64,000 nucleotides of DNA from Streptomyces sp. L-9-10 (GCF_004151105.1 NZ_PHRF01000120.1:1-64000), one strand, 5' to 3'. Shown: positions 24,250-33,224, numbered from the stretch's first letter. Made by a program: numbers and translations. Notes: generated by a model not told the origin, from the letters alone.

Positions 24250-24605
24250 CCCCCCGCCGGCCCGTCGACACCGGGGATCCCGACCGGCTGTACACCGTCA
24301 CCGGTGGCCGCAGCCGGGTCGACGACGACTCGTTCGATCTGGTCACCCTGATCGTCAGCGAGTGCGAACCGACGTCGGGGATGCAGTCGGAGCACGTCCG
24401 GATCCTGGAACTGTGCCGCCATCCCACGGCGGTCGTCGAGATCTCCGCGGAGCTGAAGCTGCCGGTGACGGTGGTACGGATCCTCCTCGGTGATCTCGTC
24501 GCGACGGGCCGGATCACCGCCCGGCATCCCCGTGCGGCACGCTCCGCCGAGCTGCCCGACTCCGCCCTTCTGAAGGAGGTGCTCCATGGACTCCGCAACC
24601 TCTGA
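24246..24605 (+). CDS. DUF742 protein (CvnC type)
   Basis: 119 residues, complete DUF742: DRLYTVTGGRSRVDDDSFDLVTLIV, then EHVRILELCRHPTAVVEISAELKLPVTVVRILLGDL and a final LLKEVLHGLRNL. The C-terminal part looks like a winged helix. The family is confined largely to actinobacteria and always sits in this operon. It overlaps the upstream gene by four bases and the GTPase gene by 20, so the set is made together. Confidence 0.95.
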   Translation: MTPRRPVDTGDPDRLYTVTGGRSRVDDDSFDLVTLIVSECEPTSGMQSEHVRILELCRHPTAVVEISAELKLPVTVVRILLGDLVATGRITARHPRAARSAELPDSALLKEVLHGLRNL

Positions 24606-25200
24606 GCTTCCGGCCCGTACCCCGCTGGCCGACGCCGCCGAGACCGGTCTGAAGATCGTCATCGTGGGCGGATTCGGGGTGGGCAAGACCACCCTCGTAC
24701 GGTCGGTGAGCGAGATCCGGCCGCTCAACACCGAGGAGGTCATGACGCAGGCCGGGATCGGTGTCGACGAGACCGCCGGGCTGACCACCAAGACCACCAC
24801 GACCGTCGCCTTCGACTTCGGCCGGATCAGCCTCAACGACCGCATGGTGCTCTATCTGTTCGGGGCGCCCGGACAGGAGAGATTCTGGTTCCTCTGGGAC
24901 CGGCTCTTCTCGGGCACGCTGGGCGCGGTCGTCCTCGTCGACACCCGGCGGATGAGCGAGTCCTGGTACGCGATCGACCGGCTGGAGCACCACAGGACAC
25001 CGTTCGTCGTCGCGGTCAATCGCTTCGACGACGATGTCTCGGCATTCTCACTGGCGGAGATCAGGCAGGCGCTCTCGCTGCCGGATCACGTCCCGCTGAT
25101 CGACTGCGACGCACGGGTGCGTTCGTCCGGCAAGAACGTACTGATCACCCTCGTGGACCACCTCTACGAACTGGCCATGGCCCGGGAGATGACCCCATGA
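24586..25200 (+). CDS. Small GTPase (CvnD type)
   Basis: 204 residues. Seen: P-loop GGFGVGKTT (about 24-32), switch I region with TTKTTTTVAFDFG, switch II LFGAPGQERF (G-x-P-G-Q, close to the DxxG of Ras/Arf), and the NRFDDD base-recognition stretch in place of NKxD. An Arf/Rab-like conservon GTPase acting with the kinase-like CvnA, roadblock and DUF742 partners. Its stop overlaps the P450 ATG (ATGA), linking the GTPase to the P450. Confidence 0.93.
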   Translation: MDSATSELPARTPLADAAETGLKIVIVGGFGVGKTTLVRSVSEIRPLNTEEVMTQAGIGVDETAGLTTKTTTTVAFDFGRISLNDRMVLYLFGAPGQERFWFLWDRLFSGTLGAVVLVDTRRMSESWYAIDRLEHHRTPFVVAVNRFDDDVSAFSLAEIRQALSLPDHVPLIDCDARVRSSGKNVLITLVDHLYELAMAREMTP

Positions 25201-26477
25201 CCGATTCCGCGGACCCCTCCCCCGACCACGCCGTCCCGCCGCCCGGCTGCCCCGCGCACGCCGGCGTGCAGGACGAGGCCGTGGCGCTGAGCGGCCTGGA
25301 GTACCAGCAGACCCCGTCCCAGCTGTACCGCACCCTGCGCAGGGAACACGGCGCGATCGCGCCCGTCGTGCTCGACGGGGGCATCCCCGCCTGGCTGGTG
25401 CTCGGCTATACCGAGGTCTCGTATGTGACCAGCCATGACGAGCTGTTCGCCCGTGACTCGCGGCGCTGGAACCAGTGGCCGTCGATCCCGCCCGACTGGC
25501 CGCTGATGCCGTTCGTCGGCTATCAGCCGTCGGTCATGTTCGCGGAGGGCCCGGAGCACCAGCGCAGGGCCGGCGTGATCACCGACGCGCTGGAGGCCAT
25601 CGACCAGTTCGAACTGGCCCATACCTGCCGCGGGATCGCCGAGGGGCTCATCGACGACTTCGCCGGCAGCGGCAACGCCGAGCTGATGACCGCGTTCGCG
25701 CACGCGCTGCCGATGCGGGCCGTGGTCCAGCTCTGCGGGATGCCGGCCGACGGCGTCGACACCGACGACCTGGTCCGCGATCTGCGGATCTCGCTGGACG
25801 CCGCCGAGGGCGATGACCCCGTCGCCGCCTATGTGCGGGTGATGGAGCGGATGCGGCAACTGGTCAAGGACAAGCGGGACCAGCCGGGTTCCGACCTCAC
25901 CTCCCGGATGCTCAGCCATCCGGCCGGGCTGACGGACGAGGAGATGGTCGTCGACCTGATCACCGTCATCGCCGCCGCGCAGCAGCCGACGGCCAACTGG
26001 ATCTGCAACACCCTGCGACTGCTGCTCACCGACGACCGGTTCGCGCTGAACGTGTCCGGCGGCCGGCTCAGTGTGGGGCAGGCGCTGAACGAGGTGCTGT
26101 GGCTCGACACCCCGACACAGAACTTCATCGGCCGGTGGGCGGTGCGCGACACGCAGCTCGGCGGCCGGCACATCAAGGCGGGCGACTGTCTGGTCCTGGG
26201 GCTGGCCGCGGCCAACACCGATCCGCAGCTCTGGCCGGAGGGCCATATCGGCCAGGAGAACTCCGCGCATCTGTCGTTCAGCAACGGTGAGCACCGCTGC
26301 CCCTACCCGGCCCCGCTGCTGGCCGATGTCATCGCGCGCACCGCGGTCGAGACGCTGCTGGAGCGGCTGCCCGACGTGGTGCTCGCGGTCGAGCCGTACG
26401 AGCTGACGTGGCGGCCGTCCATCTGGATGCGGGGGCTGACCGCGCTGCCGGTGAGCTTCACCCCGGTCGTGCAGTAG
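25197..26477 (+). CDS. Conservon cytochrome P450 (CvnE type) with atypical K-helix
   Basis: 426 residues. The heme loop is LSFSNGEHRCPYPAP, keeping the axial Cys but with Pro where Gly is usual (FxxGxHxCxG). The K helix reads NEVLWLD, so the Arg of the nearly invariant ExxR is Trp. The I helix reads VIAAAQQPTANW rather than AGxxT. These changes are seen by direct comparison with the neighbouring P450 (AETLRF, AGGETT, FALGRHFCVG). A non-classical or regulatory role, rather than ordinary monooxygenation, is plausible. It is the last gene of the conservon, overlapping the GTPase by four bases; P450 members are established in some S. coelicolor conservons (for example RarE). Confidence 0.88.
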   Translation: MTDSADPSPDHAVPPPGCPAHAGVQDEAVALSGLEYQQTPSQLYRTLRREHGAIAPVVLDGGIPAWLVLGYTEVSYVTSHDELFARDSRRWNQWPSIPPDWPLMPFVGYQPSVMFAEGPEHQRRAGVITDALEAIDQFELAHTCRGIAEGLIDDFAGSGNAELMTAFAHALPMRAVVQLCGMPADGVDTDDLVRDLRISLDAAEGDDPVAAYVRVMERMRQLVKDKRDQPGSDLTSRMLSHPAGLTDEEMVVDLITVIAAAQQPTANWICNTLRLLLTDDRFALNVSGGRLSVGQALNEVLWLDTPTQNFIGRWAVRDTQLGGRHIKAGDCLVLGLAAANTDPQLWPEGHIGQENSAHLSFSNGEHRCPYPAPLLADVIARTAVETLLERLPDVVLAVEPYELTWRPSIWMRGLTALPVSFTPVVQ

Positions 26478-26490
26478 CGAAAGCCGTACC

Positions 26491-26545
26491 GGCCGTACGC
26501 CCGCGGGCGTACGGCCGCCGGGCCCGGTCGTTCCGGGCCCGGCGG
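26491..26545. terminator. Two perfect palindromic stem-loops between convergent P450 genes
   Basis: GGCCGTACGCCC-GC-GGGCGTACGGCC (26491-26516) is a perfect palindrome. CCGCCGGGCCCGG (26515-26527), tcgtt, and its complement (26533-26545) form a second 13-bp stem. Together a strong bidirectional terminator. Confidence 0.75.
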
Positions 26546-26557
26546 AGGCCGTCAGTC

Positions 26558-27778
26558 CTAGGCAGGGGTGAAGCGCACGGGCAGTGTCCGCGGTCCACGG
26601 GTGAACACGCCCTGTTCGACCGGGTCGAACCCGTCGGCGAGACGGATGTCCGGCATGGCGTCGAGCAGTTGGTTGACGCCGGTCTCGACCTCCGCCTTGG
26701 CCAGCAGGGCGCCGACGCAGAAGTGCCGTCCGAGCGCGAAGGCCAGGTGGTCGGCCGCCGCGGAGAACGCGGTCGTCGTGGTCAGGTCGTCCCGGAAGAT
26801 ATTGAAGCGGTCCGGCTCCTGGTAGCGCGAGCCGTCACGGTTGGCCGCGCCGATCAGACAGGTGACCGTGGCTCCCGCCGGTATGGTGCCCCCGCTCACC
26901 TCCACGTCCTCGGCGGTCTGCCGCATGATCATGTGCACCGGCGGGGTGAACCGGAGCGTCTCCGCGAAGGCCCGGTCGATCAGCGTACGGTCCCGCTGTA
27001 CGGCCGCCAGCTGGTCGGGGTGGAGCAGCAGATTCGCGAAGACGCTGGCGATCGCCTTGTCGGTGGTCTCACCGCCGGCCGCCAGCAGCAGGCTGCAGAA
27101 CGCCTTGATGTCCTCGTCGCTCATCCGGACGCCGTCGACCTCGGCGGCGCAGAGCGTGGAGAGCAGATCGTCCCCGAGGTTGTCGCGCCGCTCGCGGATG
27201 ATCGGCAGCATGTACGCGGCGAACTCGACGCGGGTGCGCTCCCCGGCCGCCGCGACCTCCGCGTCGCCGGAGAGGTTGCCCAGGAAGGCGATGACCGCGG
27301 TGTACCAGCCGTGGAACCGGGCGTGGTCGGCCTTGTCGAGGCCCAGCATGTCCGCGATGACGTTGACGGGGAAGCGGGTGGCGTAGTCCGCCACCAGATC
27401 GGCGGATCCGGTGTGCCGGAAGGCGTCGATCAGTTCACGGGAGTTGCGCTCGACGACCGGCAGGAACTTCTCGCGCAGATCGCTGCCGCGGAAGGCCGGA
27501 GCGACCAGTGCCCGGCGTACGGCGTGTTCCCGGCCGCTCAGCTGGAGGATCGTCTTGCCGTGCACGGGCTCGATCTGCCAGTCGTAGTTGTCGGTGGTGA
27601 ACTCCGACTCCTTGTCCTTGAAGGCGTGTTCGACGTCCTCGTAGCGCGAGATGATGTAGCTCTTGGTGGCCTCGTGCCAGATGAGCGGTGCGCTCTCGCG
27701 CATCGCGCGGTAGGCCGGATACGGATTCGCGGCGAACTCGGGCGACAGAATGTCGGGGACCTGATGTGCGGTGGCCAT
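26558..27778 (-). CDS. Cytochrome P450 (canonical)
   Basis: 406 residues, ATG at 27778 with gaggag upstream. Every P450 landmark is present: I helix LLLAAGGETTDKAI, ExxR in AETLRFTPP, and heme loop FALGRHFCVGALLAKAE. Bacterial class I type; it needs a separate ferredoxin and reductase, and none is encoded nearby. It is convergent with the conservon and may be its second P450, although it is not co-transcribed. Substrate unknown. Confidence 0.93.
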   Translation of the reverse strand: MATAHQVPDILSPEFAANPYPAYRAMRESAPLIWHEATKSYIISRYEDVEHAFKDKESEFTTDNYDWQIEPVHGKTILQLSGREHAVRRALVAPAFRGSDLREKFLPVVERNSRELIDAFRHTGSADLVADYATRFPVNVIADMLGLDKADHARFHGWYTAVIAFLGNLSGDAEVAAAGERTRVEFAAYMLPIIRERRDNLGDDLLSTLCAAEVDGVRMSDEDIKAFCSLLLAAGGETTDKAIASVFANLLLHPDQLAAVQRDRTLIDRAFAETLRFTPPVHMIMRQTAEDVEVSGGTIPAGATVTCLIGAANRDGSRYQEPDRFNIFRDDLTTTTAFSAAADHLAFALGRHFCVGALLAKAEVETGVNQLLDAMPDIRLADGFDPVEQGVFTRGPRTLPVRFTPA

Positions 27779-27939
27779 GGAGCTCCTCGGTCAGTACCTG
27801 GCCCGATCGATAACGGGCGACTCAGCCAAGGTTATTGATCAACCGTCATCAGATACAGCCATCGGCGAGCCGGACCTGAGGTCAGTGTGCCTGGAGTGGT
27901 CGCTTACGGTGTAACTCCGATCAGCACGGAGGAGACGTC
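27779..27939. promoter_or_regulatory. Divergent promoter region of P450 and carbonic anhydrase genes
   Basis: 161 bases containing an AT-richer patch with an imperfect palindrome ggttattgatcaacc at about 27829-27843 and a -10-like TACGGT near 27905-27910 ahead of the forward gene. Confidence 0.35.
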
Positions 27940-28470
27940 ATGACGGAACGGGCACTGATCACCGGAGTGGGCGGGAAGGTCCCCGGCGTCGACCCCGCCG
28001 CGTTCACCGCGCCGACGTCCGTGGTGGTCGGCGACGTCACCGTGGCGGCGGGTGCGAGCGTCTGGTACCACACCGTGCTCAGGGCCGACTGCGGGCCGAT
28101 CGTGGTGGGCGCGGACAGCAACATCCAGGACAACTGCACCCTGCACTGCGATCCCGGTTTCCCGCTCACGGTCGGCGAACGCGTCTCGGTCGGTCACAAC
28201 GCGGTGCTGCACGGCTGCACGGTCGAGGACGACGTACTGATCGGCATGGGCGCCACGGTTCTCAACGGCGCGCACATCGGCGCGGGGTCACTGGTCGCGG
28301 CGCAGTCGCTCGTACCGCAGGGCATGCGGGTGCCGCCGGGCTCGCTGGTCGCGGGGGTGCCCGCCAAGGTCAAGCGCGAGCTGACCGAGGAGGAGCGGGC
28401 GGGGATCAGGCTGAACGCGGCGGGCTATCTGGAGCTGGCGAAGGCACACCGCGAGACGCACGGGGACTGA
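27940..28470 (+). CDS. Gamma-carbonic-anhydrase-family protein
   Basis: 176 residues, ATG at 27940 with ggaggag upstream. Left-handed beta-helix hexapeptide repeats: SVVVGDVTVAAGASVWYHTVLRAD, then SNIQDNCTLHCD, VSVGHNAVLHGCTVEDDVLIGMGATVLNGAHIG. Three zinc-ligand histidines are visible: HCD, the H of VGHNAV and LHGC. Arg and Gln/Asn catalytic positions (RAD, NIQDN) are also in place. This is the YrdA/PaaY/CaiE-like group: trimeric, zinc-bound, carbonic anhydrase or related hydratase/thioesterase. A single gene. Confidence 0.9.
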   Translation: MTERALITGVGGKVPGVDPAAFTAPTSVVVGDVTVAAGASVWYHTVLRADCGPIVVGADSNIQDNCTLHCDPGFPLTVGERVSVGHNAVLHGCTVEDDVLIGMGATVLNGAHIGAGSLVAAQSLVPQGMRVPPGSLVAGVPAKVKRELTEEERAGIRLNAAGYLELAKAHRETHGD

Positions 28471-28493
28471 CGGGAACGGCAGCGGCTGCCGGA

Positions 28494-28566
28494 GAAAGGC
28501 CGGCCAGAAAGCTCGGGCAGAAAGCTCGGCCGGAAAGGCCGGTCAGCAAGCTCGGCCGGAGAGCTC
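28494..28566. repeat. Short tandem repeats between convergent genes
   Basis: Imperfect repeats of ggaaaggccgg and cagaaagctcgg fill the gap between the carbonic anhydrase and DedA genes. The self-complementary ggccgg parts may form the terminator. Confidence 0.5.
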
Positions 28567-29218
28567 AGTCCGCGGCGGGTACGGGATCGGGCTCGCCCGC
28601 CGAGGGCTCCCGCTCCGCGGCCTTCTTGGCACGGTTCCTGAGGATGAGCATGGACGCGATCCCGATCAGCACCGCGAGCAGCAGGCCGAGCCAGGAGAAG
28701 CGCTTGAGCCATGCCTCGGCGACCACGCCCACCGAGTAGACGACGGCGGTCGTACCGCCCGCCCAGACGATGCCGCCCAGCACGTTGGCGATCAGGAACT
28801 TCCAGTACGGCATGCGCAGCACTCCCGCGAGCGGCCCGGCGAAGATCCGCAGCAGGGCGACGAAGCGGCCGAAGAAGACGGCCCACATGCCCCACTTCTG
28901 GAACGACCGCTCCGCCATGGCGATCTGGGCCTCGCCGAAGTGCTTGGGGAACTTCGCACCGAGCCGGGCGAGCAGCGGCCTGCCGCCCTTGCGGCCGATG
29001 GCGTAGCCGATCGAGTCGCCGATGATCGCGCCGGCGGTGGCGCAGGCGCCGAGGATGTACGGGTTGATGTCGCCGTGCTGGGAGGCGAGCAGCGCCGAGC
29101 TGACGAGGACGATCTCACCCGGCAGTGGGATACCGAGGCTTTCGAGCCCGATGACCACCCCCACCAGGAGATAGACACTGACCGCGGGAACGGTCTCCAG
29201 CCACTCCTGGACGTGCAC
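28565..29218 (-). CDS. DedA family membrane protein
   Basis: 217 residues from the GTG at 29218 (agagga 8 bases ahead). DedA/SNARE-associated domain: VVIGLESLGIPLPGEIVLVSSALLA with the reentrant-loop E and P, GDSIGYAIGRKGGRPLL, and FGRFVALLRIFAGPLAGVLRMPYWKF with the conserved F-x-R-x-x-P/G pattern. A C-terminal membrane helix precedes a charged tail. DedA-type proteins flip undecaprenyl phosphate or phospholipids in the inner membrane; which lipid applies here is not deducible. Confidence 0.92.
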   Translation of the reverse strand: MHVQEWLETVPAVSVYLLVGVVIGLESLGIPLPGEIVLVSSALLASQHGDINPYILGACATAGAIIGDSIGYAIGRKGGRPLLARLGAKFPKHFGEAQIAMAERSFQKWGMWAVFFGRFVALLRIFAGPLAGVLRMPYWKFLIANVLGGIVWAGGTTAVVYSVGVVAEAWLKRFSWLGLLLAVLIGIASMLILRNRAKKAAEREPSAGEPDPVPAAD

Positions 29219-29281
29219 CGCCGGTTCCTCTCGTTGTTTCCGCTGCCCGGTGGGCGGGTGAGGTGAGGAATCCGGCGGAGG

Positions 29282-29734
29282 TCAGGAATTCGGGCGAAGG
29301 GTCCAGACCACGGTCATCTCTCCGGTGACCGCTCCGTCCTCTCGGGTGAGGGTGACGGCCACCGGGAATTCGGGCCGCTCACCGGCGTCCAGCTCCGCGA
29401 CGACCTCCGCCGCTGGCCGGCCCAGCGTGGCGGTGGCCGTGACGGTCCCCTTGGCGAGTTTCTTATAGCCGATGTCCGCCTTGACGGCGAGCGGGACCGC
29501 GCGCTGGAGCTGGTCGCCGAAGGCGGCGAGCACGATGGCGCCGCTCGCCGACTCGGCGAGGGTGAACATCGCCCCGGCGTGCGGTCCGCCGACGTGGTTG
29601 TGGTAGTCGGGCTGGTCGGGCAGCCGGAGGACGGCCCGTTCCCCTGTGGTCTCCAGAAACTCCAGTCCCAGGGTCCTGACCATGGGAACGGTGGCGGCGA
29701 GCATCGCGCCGACGGACATCTGATCTGCGGTCAT
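29282..29734 (-). CDS. Hotdog-fold thioesterase (DUF4442/PaaI-like)
   Basis: 150 residues, ATG at 29734 without a ribosome site but with TAACAT 9 bases upstream, suggesting a leaderless transcript. Hotdog fold: RAVLRLPDQPDYHNHVGGPHAGAMFTLAESASGAIVLAAF with the conserved H-x-G-G and catalytic acid, and ADIGYKKLAKGTVTATATLG. It probably hydrolyses acyl-CoA thioesters; substrate unknown. The gene diverges from a membrane-anchored Pro/Gln-rich protein only 94 bases away. Confidence 0.82.
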   Translation of the reverse strand: MTADQMSVGAMLAATVPMVRTLGLEFLETTGERAVLRLPDQPDYHNHVGGPHAGAMFTLAESASGAIVLAAFGDQLQRAVPLAVKADIGYKKLAKGTVTATATLGRPAAEVVAELDAGERPEFPVAVTLTREDGAVTGEMTVVWTLRPNS

Positions 29735-29828
29735 GGAGGGCGATGTTACCTGTGAGTAGGATAGCTTCACCATCCCCTGACAGGGCGGACGTGGCAGCCG
29801 CTGCGGGGCCCCTCTATCGTTACTCGCC
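29735..29828. promoter_or_regulatory. Back-to-back leaderless promoters
   Basis: A -10-like TAACAT (reverse strand, 9 bases from the thioesterase ATG) and TATCGT (forward, about 9 bases from the ATG at 29829) place both transcription starts at or next to the start codons. No ribosome site is visible on either side, which supports leaderless initiation. Confidence 0.5.
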
Positions 29829-30923
29829 ATGTGGCCAGGACAGCAGCCGCCCGGGGGCGAGCAGAACCCGCAGGACCAGAATCCCAATCCGTACCAGCAG
29901 CCGGGGTACCACCAGCCGAATCCCTATCAGCAGCCGGGATATCAGCAGCCGGGCTACCCGCCGCAGCAGCCCGGACAGGAGCAGCCGGGATATCAGCAGC
30001 AGCCCGGCTATCCGCAGCAGGGATACCAGCAGCCCAACCCGTATCAGCAGCCGACCGTGCCGCAGTACCCCGTGGCGGGTCAGCCCGGTCCGCCCGGTCC
30101 GGGACCGGGCGGGAAGAAGAACACGACGGTCATCGCTGTCGTGGCCGCCGCGGTGGTCGTGATCGCCGCCGCGGGCACCGCGTTCTTCGTGATGGGCGGG
30201 GACGACAAGAAGAGCGACAGGGCCGACGACGCCAAGGCGTCCTCCTCCGCGTCCCCGGACGGCGGGCCGTCCGCCGACCCGTCCGCCGACAACCCCCGGG
30301 ACGGTTCCGTCGCCAAGCCGACGATCGAGGGCTGGAAGGTGGTGACCAACCCGAAGTACGGGACGCAGTTCGATGTTCCGGCCGACTGGGAGGTCGACAA
30401 ACCGGGCGTGATATCCGGCTTCGAGGACGCCAAGAAGGGCGACGGTTCGCCCGTCGTCACCTTCTCCGCGCCCGCCTTCTACAAGTCCAAGTGGTGCTCC
30501 CAGGACACCGACAAGGACGGCAAACTGGAGGACAGCAGCCTCGGCGGCACCGGCACCAAGGGCGGCAGGGGCGCCAAGGACACGGCGACGGGCGCGCGGA
30601 GCGAGGCCGGCAGCTGGGTCTGGGCCGCGTTCGCCCAGGAGGAGTCCGAGGCGTCGCTCAAGAAGAACGTCACGGTCAGCGAGTCCGAGGCGTACACCAC
30701 GACATCAGGGCTCAAAGGCCACTTCGCGACCGCGGCGGCCACCGGCCTCGCCAAGAAGAACAAGTGCGACACCGACGGCAAGTCGATCGCCTTCACCTTC
30801 GCCAACGCCAAGGGCGACTTCTCGACCTGGGTGCTCATCGCCAACAAGAACGTGCCGGACGAGATCCCGGACGCGACGATCAAGAAGATCATGAGCACCG
30901 TCCGGCTGGCCGGGGCCTCCTGA
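29829..30923 (+). CDS. Membrane-anchored protein with Pro/Gln/Tyr-rich N-terminal repeats
   Basis: 364 residues. Residues 1-85 are imperfect repeats of QQPGYQQ and NPYQQP, with no predicted fold. One membrane helix (VIAVVAAAVVVIAAAGTAFFVMGG, about 100-123) then leads to a Ser/Ala/Asp-rich linker. A globular outer domain (about 165-360) begins FDVPADWEVDKPG and has two Cys (CSQD and CDTD). The repeats are therefore cytoplasmic and the folded domain is outside. The layout is common in Streptomyces (PQG-rich cytoplasmic tails that can self-associate); the function is unknown. No signal peptide. Confidence 0.82.
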   Translation: MWPGQQPPGGEQNPQDQNPNPYQQPGYHQPNPYQQPGYQQPGYPPQQPGQEQPGYQQQPGYPQQGYQQPNPYQQPTVPQYPVAGQPGPPGPGPGGKKNTTVIAVVAAAVVVIAAAGTAFFVMGGDDKKSDRADDAKASSSASPDGGPSADPSADNPRDGSVAKPTIEGWKVVTNPKYGTQFDVPADWEVDKPGVISGFEDAKKGDGSPVVTFSAPAFYKSKWCSQDTDKDGKLEDSSLGGTGTKGGRGAKDTATGARSEAGSWVWAAFAQEESEASLKKNVTVSESEAYTTTSGLKGHFATAAATGLAKKNKCDTDGKSIAFTFANAKGDFSTWVLIANKNVPDEIPDATIKKIMSTVRLAGAS

Positions 30924-30979
30924 CCGGATCGGCACAAAACCGGTTGGCACGGGGCAGCGGCCACCGGGATAGTCCCGTA

Positions 30980-32320
30980 GTGACCTCTCCCTCCGATGCC
31001 GACGCCGACGCCGGCCCGCGACGCCCCCGCCGTCCTCACCGCCCCGCGTGGGCCGGCCGTAACTACACACTGCTGACCGCCGCGGCGATCGCCACCAATC
31101 TGGGCAGCCAGGGCGCGCTGATCGCCTCGGCGTTCGCGGTCCTCGATTCGGGCGGCGACGCGGGCGACGTGGGGCTGGTGGCCGCGGCCCGTACGGTTCC
31201 GCTCGTCCTCTTTCTGCTGGTCGGCGGCGCGCTGGCGGACCGGCTGCCCCGGCACCGGGTGATGGTCGCCGCCAATGCCGTCAACTGCGTCTCGCAGGCC
31301 ACCTTCGCCGCCCTGGTCCTCACGGGCGACCCGCGGCTGTGGCAGATGATGGTGCTGGCCGCGCTGGGCGGTACGGGCCACGCCTTCTTCAGTCCGGCCT
31401 CCGAGGGCATGCTGATGGCCAGCGTCAGCGGCGAGCAGGCGGGCCGCGCCTTCGCCCTCTACCGGATGTCGATGCACGGCGCCGGGATCGGCGGCGCCGC
31501 CCTGGGCGGGGCGCTCATCGCGGTGATCGGCCCCGGCTGGGTGCTGGCCGTCGACGCCGCCGCCTTCCTGGTGGCCGGGGCGCTGCGCGCCTTCCTCGAT
31601 GTCAGCCATATCCCGCCGCGCGCGCCGGGCGCCGGGATGGTCAGCGATCTGCGCGACGGCTGGCGGGAGTTCATCGGCAGACCCTGGCTCTGGTCGATCG
31701 TCGTCCAGTTCGCGGTGGTCAACGCGGTCGTCGTGGCGGCCGAGGCGGTGTACGGGCCGCTGGTCGCCCGCGACGAACTCGGCGGGGCGGGCCCCTGGGG
31801 CCTGGCGCTCGCCGCGTTCGGCGCGGGCACCGTGGGCGGGGCGCTGGTGATGATGCGCTGGAAGCCGCGCCGGCTGCTCCTCGCGGGCACGCTCTGTGTC
31901 TTTCCCCTCGCCCTGCCGCCCGCCGGGCTCGCCGTGCCGCTGCCGGCCGCGGGGCTGGTGGTGGTGATGTTCCTGACGGGGCTCTCGATCGAGGTCTTCG
32001 GGGTGTCATGGATGACCGCGCTGCATCAGGAGATCCCCGAGGAGAAGCTCTCCCGGGTCTCCGCGTACGACATGCTCGGCTCGATCGGGATGATTCCGGT
32101 GGCCACCGCGCTCGCGGGACCGGCGGAGAGCGCGTTCGGGCGCGCGTACGCGCTGTGGGGCTGCTCGGCGCTGGTCGTTCTGCTGACGGCCGCGGTCCTG
32201 ACCGTGCCGGACGTACGCCGGCTGACGCGCCGCGCCGCCGCACCGGCGGGGACACCGAAGGCCCCCGAGACCTCCGCCGTGTCAGCCGACACTGAAGGCG
32301 CCGTCGGGCGGGCGGGGTGA
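30980..32320 (+). CDS. MFS transporter
   Basis: 446 residues from the GTG at 30980; twelve hydrophobic segments are expected and most are visible (first at about 30-52). It has the MFS loop 2-3 pattern GGALADRLPRHRVMVAANAV and a symmetrical second half, MMRWKPRRLLLAGTLCVFPLALPPAG. It resembles the MFS_3/enterobactin-exporter-like group (drug or siderophore efflux). The C-terminus overlaps the convergent spermidine-synthase-like gene by 39 bases, so the two mRNAs are complementary at their ends. Confidence 0.88.
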   Translation: MTSPSDADADAGPRRPRRPHRPAWAGRNYTLLTAAAIATNLGSQGALIASAFAVLDSGGDAGDVGLVAAARTVPLVLFLLVGGALADRLPRHRVMVAANAVNCVSQATFAALVLTGDPRLWQMMVLAALGGTGHAFFSPASEGMLMASVSGEQAGRAFALYRMSMHGAGIGGAALGGALIAVIGPGWVLAVDAAAFLVAGALRAFLDVSHIPPRAPGAGMVSDLRDGWREFIGRPWLWSIVVQFAVVNAVVVAAEAVYGPLVARDELGGAGPWGLALAAFGAGTVGGALVMMRWKPRRLLLAGTLCVFPLALPPAGLAVPLPAAGLVVVMFLTGLSIEVFGVSWMTALHQEIPEEKLSRVSAYDMLGSIGMIPVATALAGPAESAFGRAYALWGCSALVVLLTAAVLTVPDVRRLTRRAAAPAGTPKAPETSAVSADTEGAVGRAG

Positions 32321-33127
32321 CGGTACGGCGCCGCTGTCCCGTACCGGGCTCGCGTCCCCGATGAACCGCCGGAGCGACGCGCCGTGTTCGACCCGGGCGG
32401 GGAAGGCGTCGGCGGCGGTACGGCGCGCGAGGGCCGCCGTGTCGATCTCCGTGTGCGAGGCGACCAGGACGGCGTTGCCGAAGCGGCGGCCACGGAGCAC
32501 CGAGGGCTCCGCGATCAGCGCCAGTTCCCCGAAAGCCGTGGCGAAGGTGGCCAGTTGGGAGCGGAGGAAGCCGAAGGGCGCGCCGTCGGCGAGATTCGCG
32601 GCGTAGACCCCGTCCGTGCGCAGCACCCGCGCGGCCTCGCGCGCGTACTCGACCGAGGTGAGATGGGCGGGCACCCGCGAGCCGCCGAAGACATCGCCGA
32701 CGAGCACGTCCACGGAGCGGTCCTGGGCGGCTTCGAGCCAGTGGCGCGCGTCCGCGCCGTGCACGGTGATGCCGGTGCCGTCCGGTATCGGCAGCAGCTC
32801 CGTGACCAGCGCCAGCAGTCCCGTGTCCGCCTCCACCACGCTCTGCGTGGAGCCGGGCCGGGTGGCCGCCACATAGCGGGGCAGGGTGCAGGCCCCGCCG
32901 CCGAGGTGGAGCACGGTGAGCGGAGCGCCCTCGTCGCCCGCGCGGTCGACGACGTGGGCGAGGCGCCGTACGTACTCGAACTCCAGATGGGTCGGCTCGT
33001 CGAGGTCGACATAGGACTGGGGCGCGCCGTCGACCGTCAGCAGCCAGGCACGCTCCCGGTCCACATCGGGCAGCAGTTTGGCGGTGCCGCTGTCCACGGC
33101 GCGCAGGACGGGGATCGCTTCGTTCAC
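32282..33127 (-). CDS. Spermidine synthase-like (fused-N-terminus-free) methyltransferase-fold protein
   Basis: 281 residues from the GTG at 33127, possibly leaderless (-10-like CACAAT 7 bases before the start). Rossmann core: PLTVLHLGGGACTLPRYVAATRPG, then SVVEADTGLLALV, VHGADARHWLEAAQDRSVDVLVGDVFGGSRVPAHLTSVEYAREAARVL. This is the spermidine synthase/spermine synthase family; actinobacterial members of this 'spermidine synthase-like' group usually lack polyamine-binding residues, so the substrate is uncertain. The motif GGGACTLPR corresponds to the GGGxGxxxR of true SpeE with changes. Confidence 0.85.
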   Translation of the reverse strand: MNEAIPVLRAVDSGTAKLLPDVDRERAWLLTVDGAPQSYVDLDEPTHLEFEYVRRLAHVVDRAGDEGAPLTVLHLGGGACTLPRYVAATRPGSTQSVVEADTGLLALVTELLPIPDGTGITVHGADARHWLEAAQDRSVDVLVGDVFGGSRVPAHLTSVEYAREAARVLRTDGVYAANLADGAPFGFLRSQLATFATAFGELALIAEPSVLRGRRFGNAVLVASHTEIDTAALARRTAADAFPARVEHGASLRRFIGDASPVRDSGAVPSPRPPDGAFSVG

Positions 33128-33224
33128 GCTCCCATTGTGCGCTCGTACGACGGCCGCGCGCCCGCCTCCCCGGGGTACGGGGAGACGGGCGCCGCCGGAG
33201 CGGGTCCGGCCGGGCCGGAGCGGG

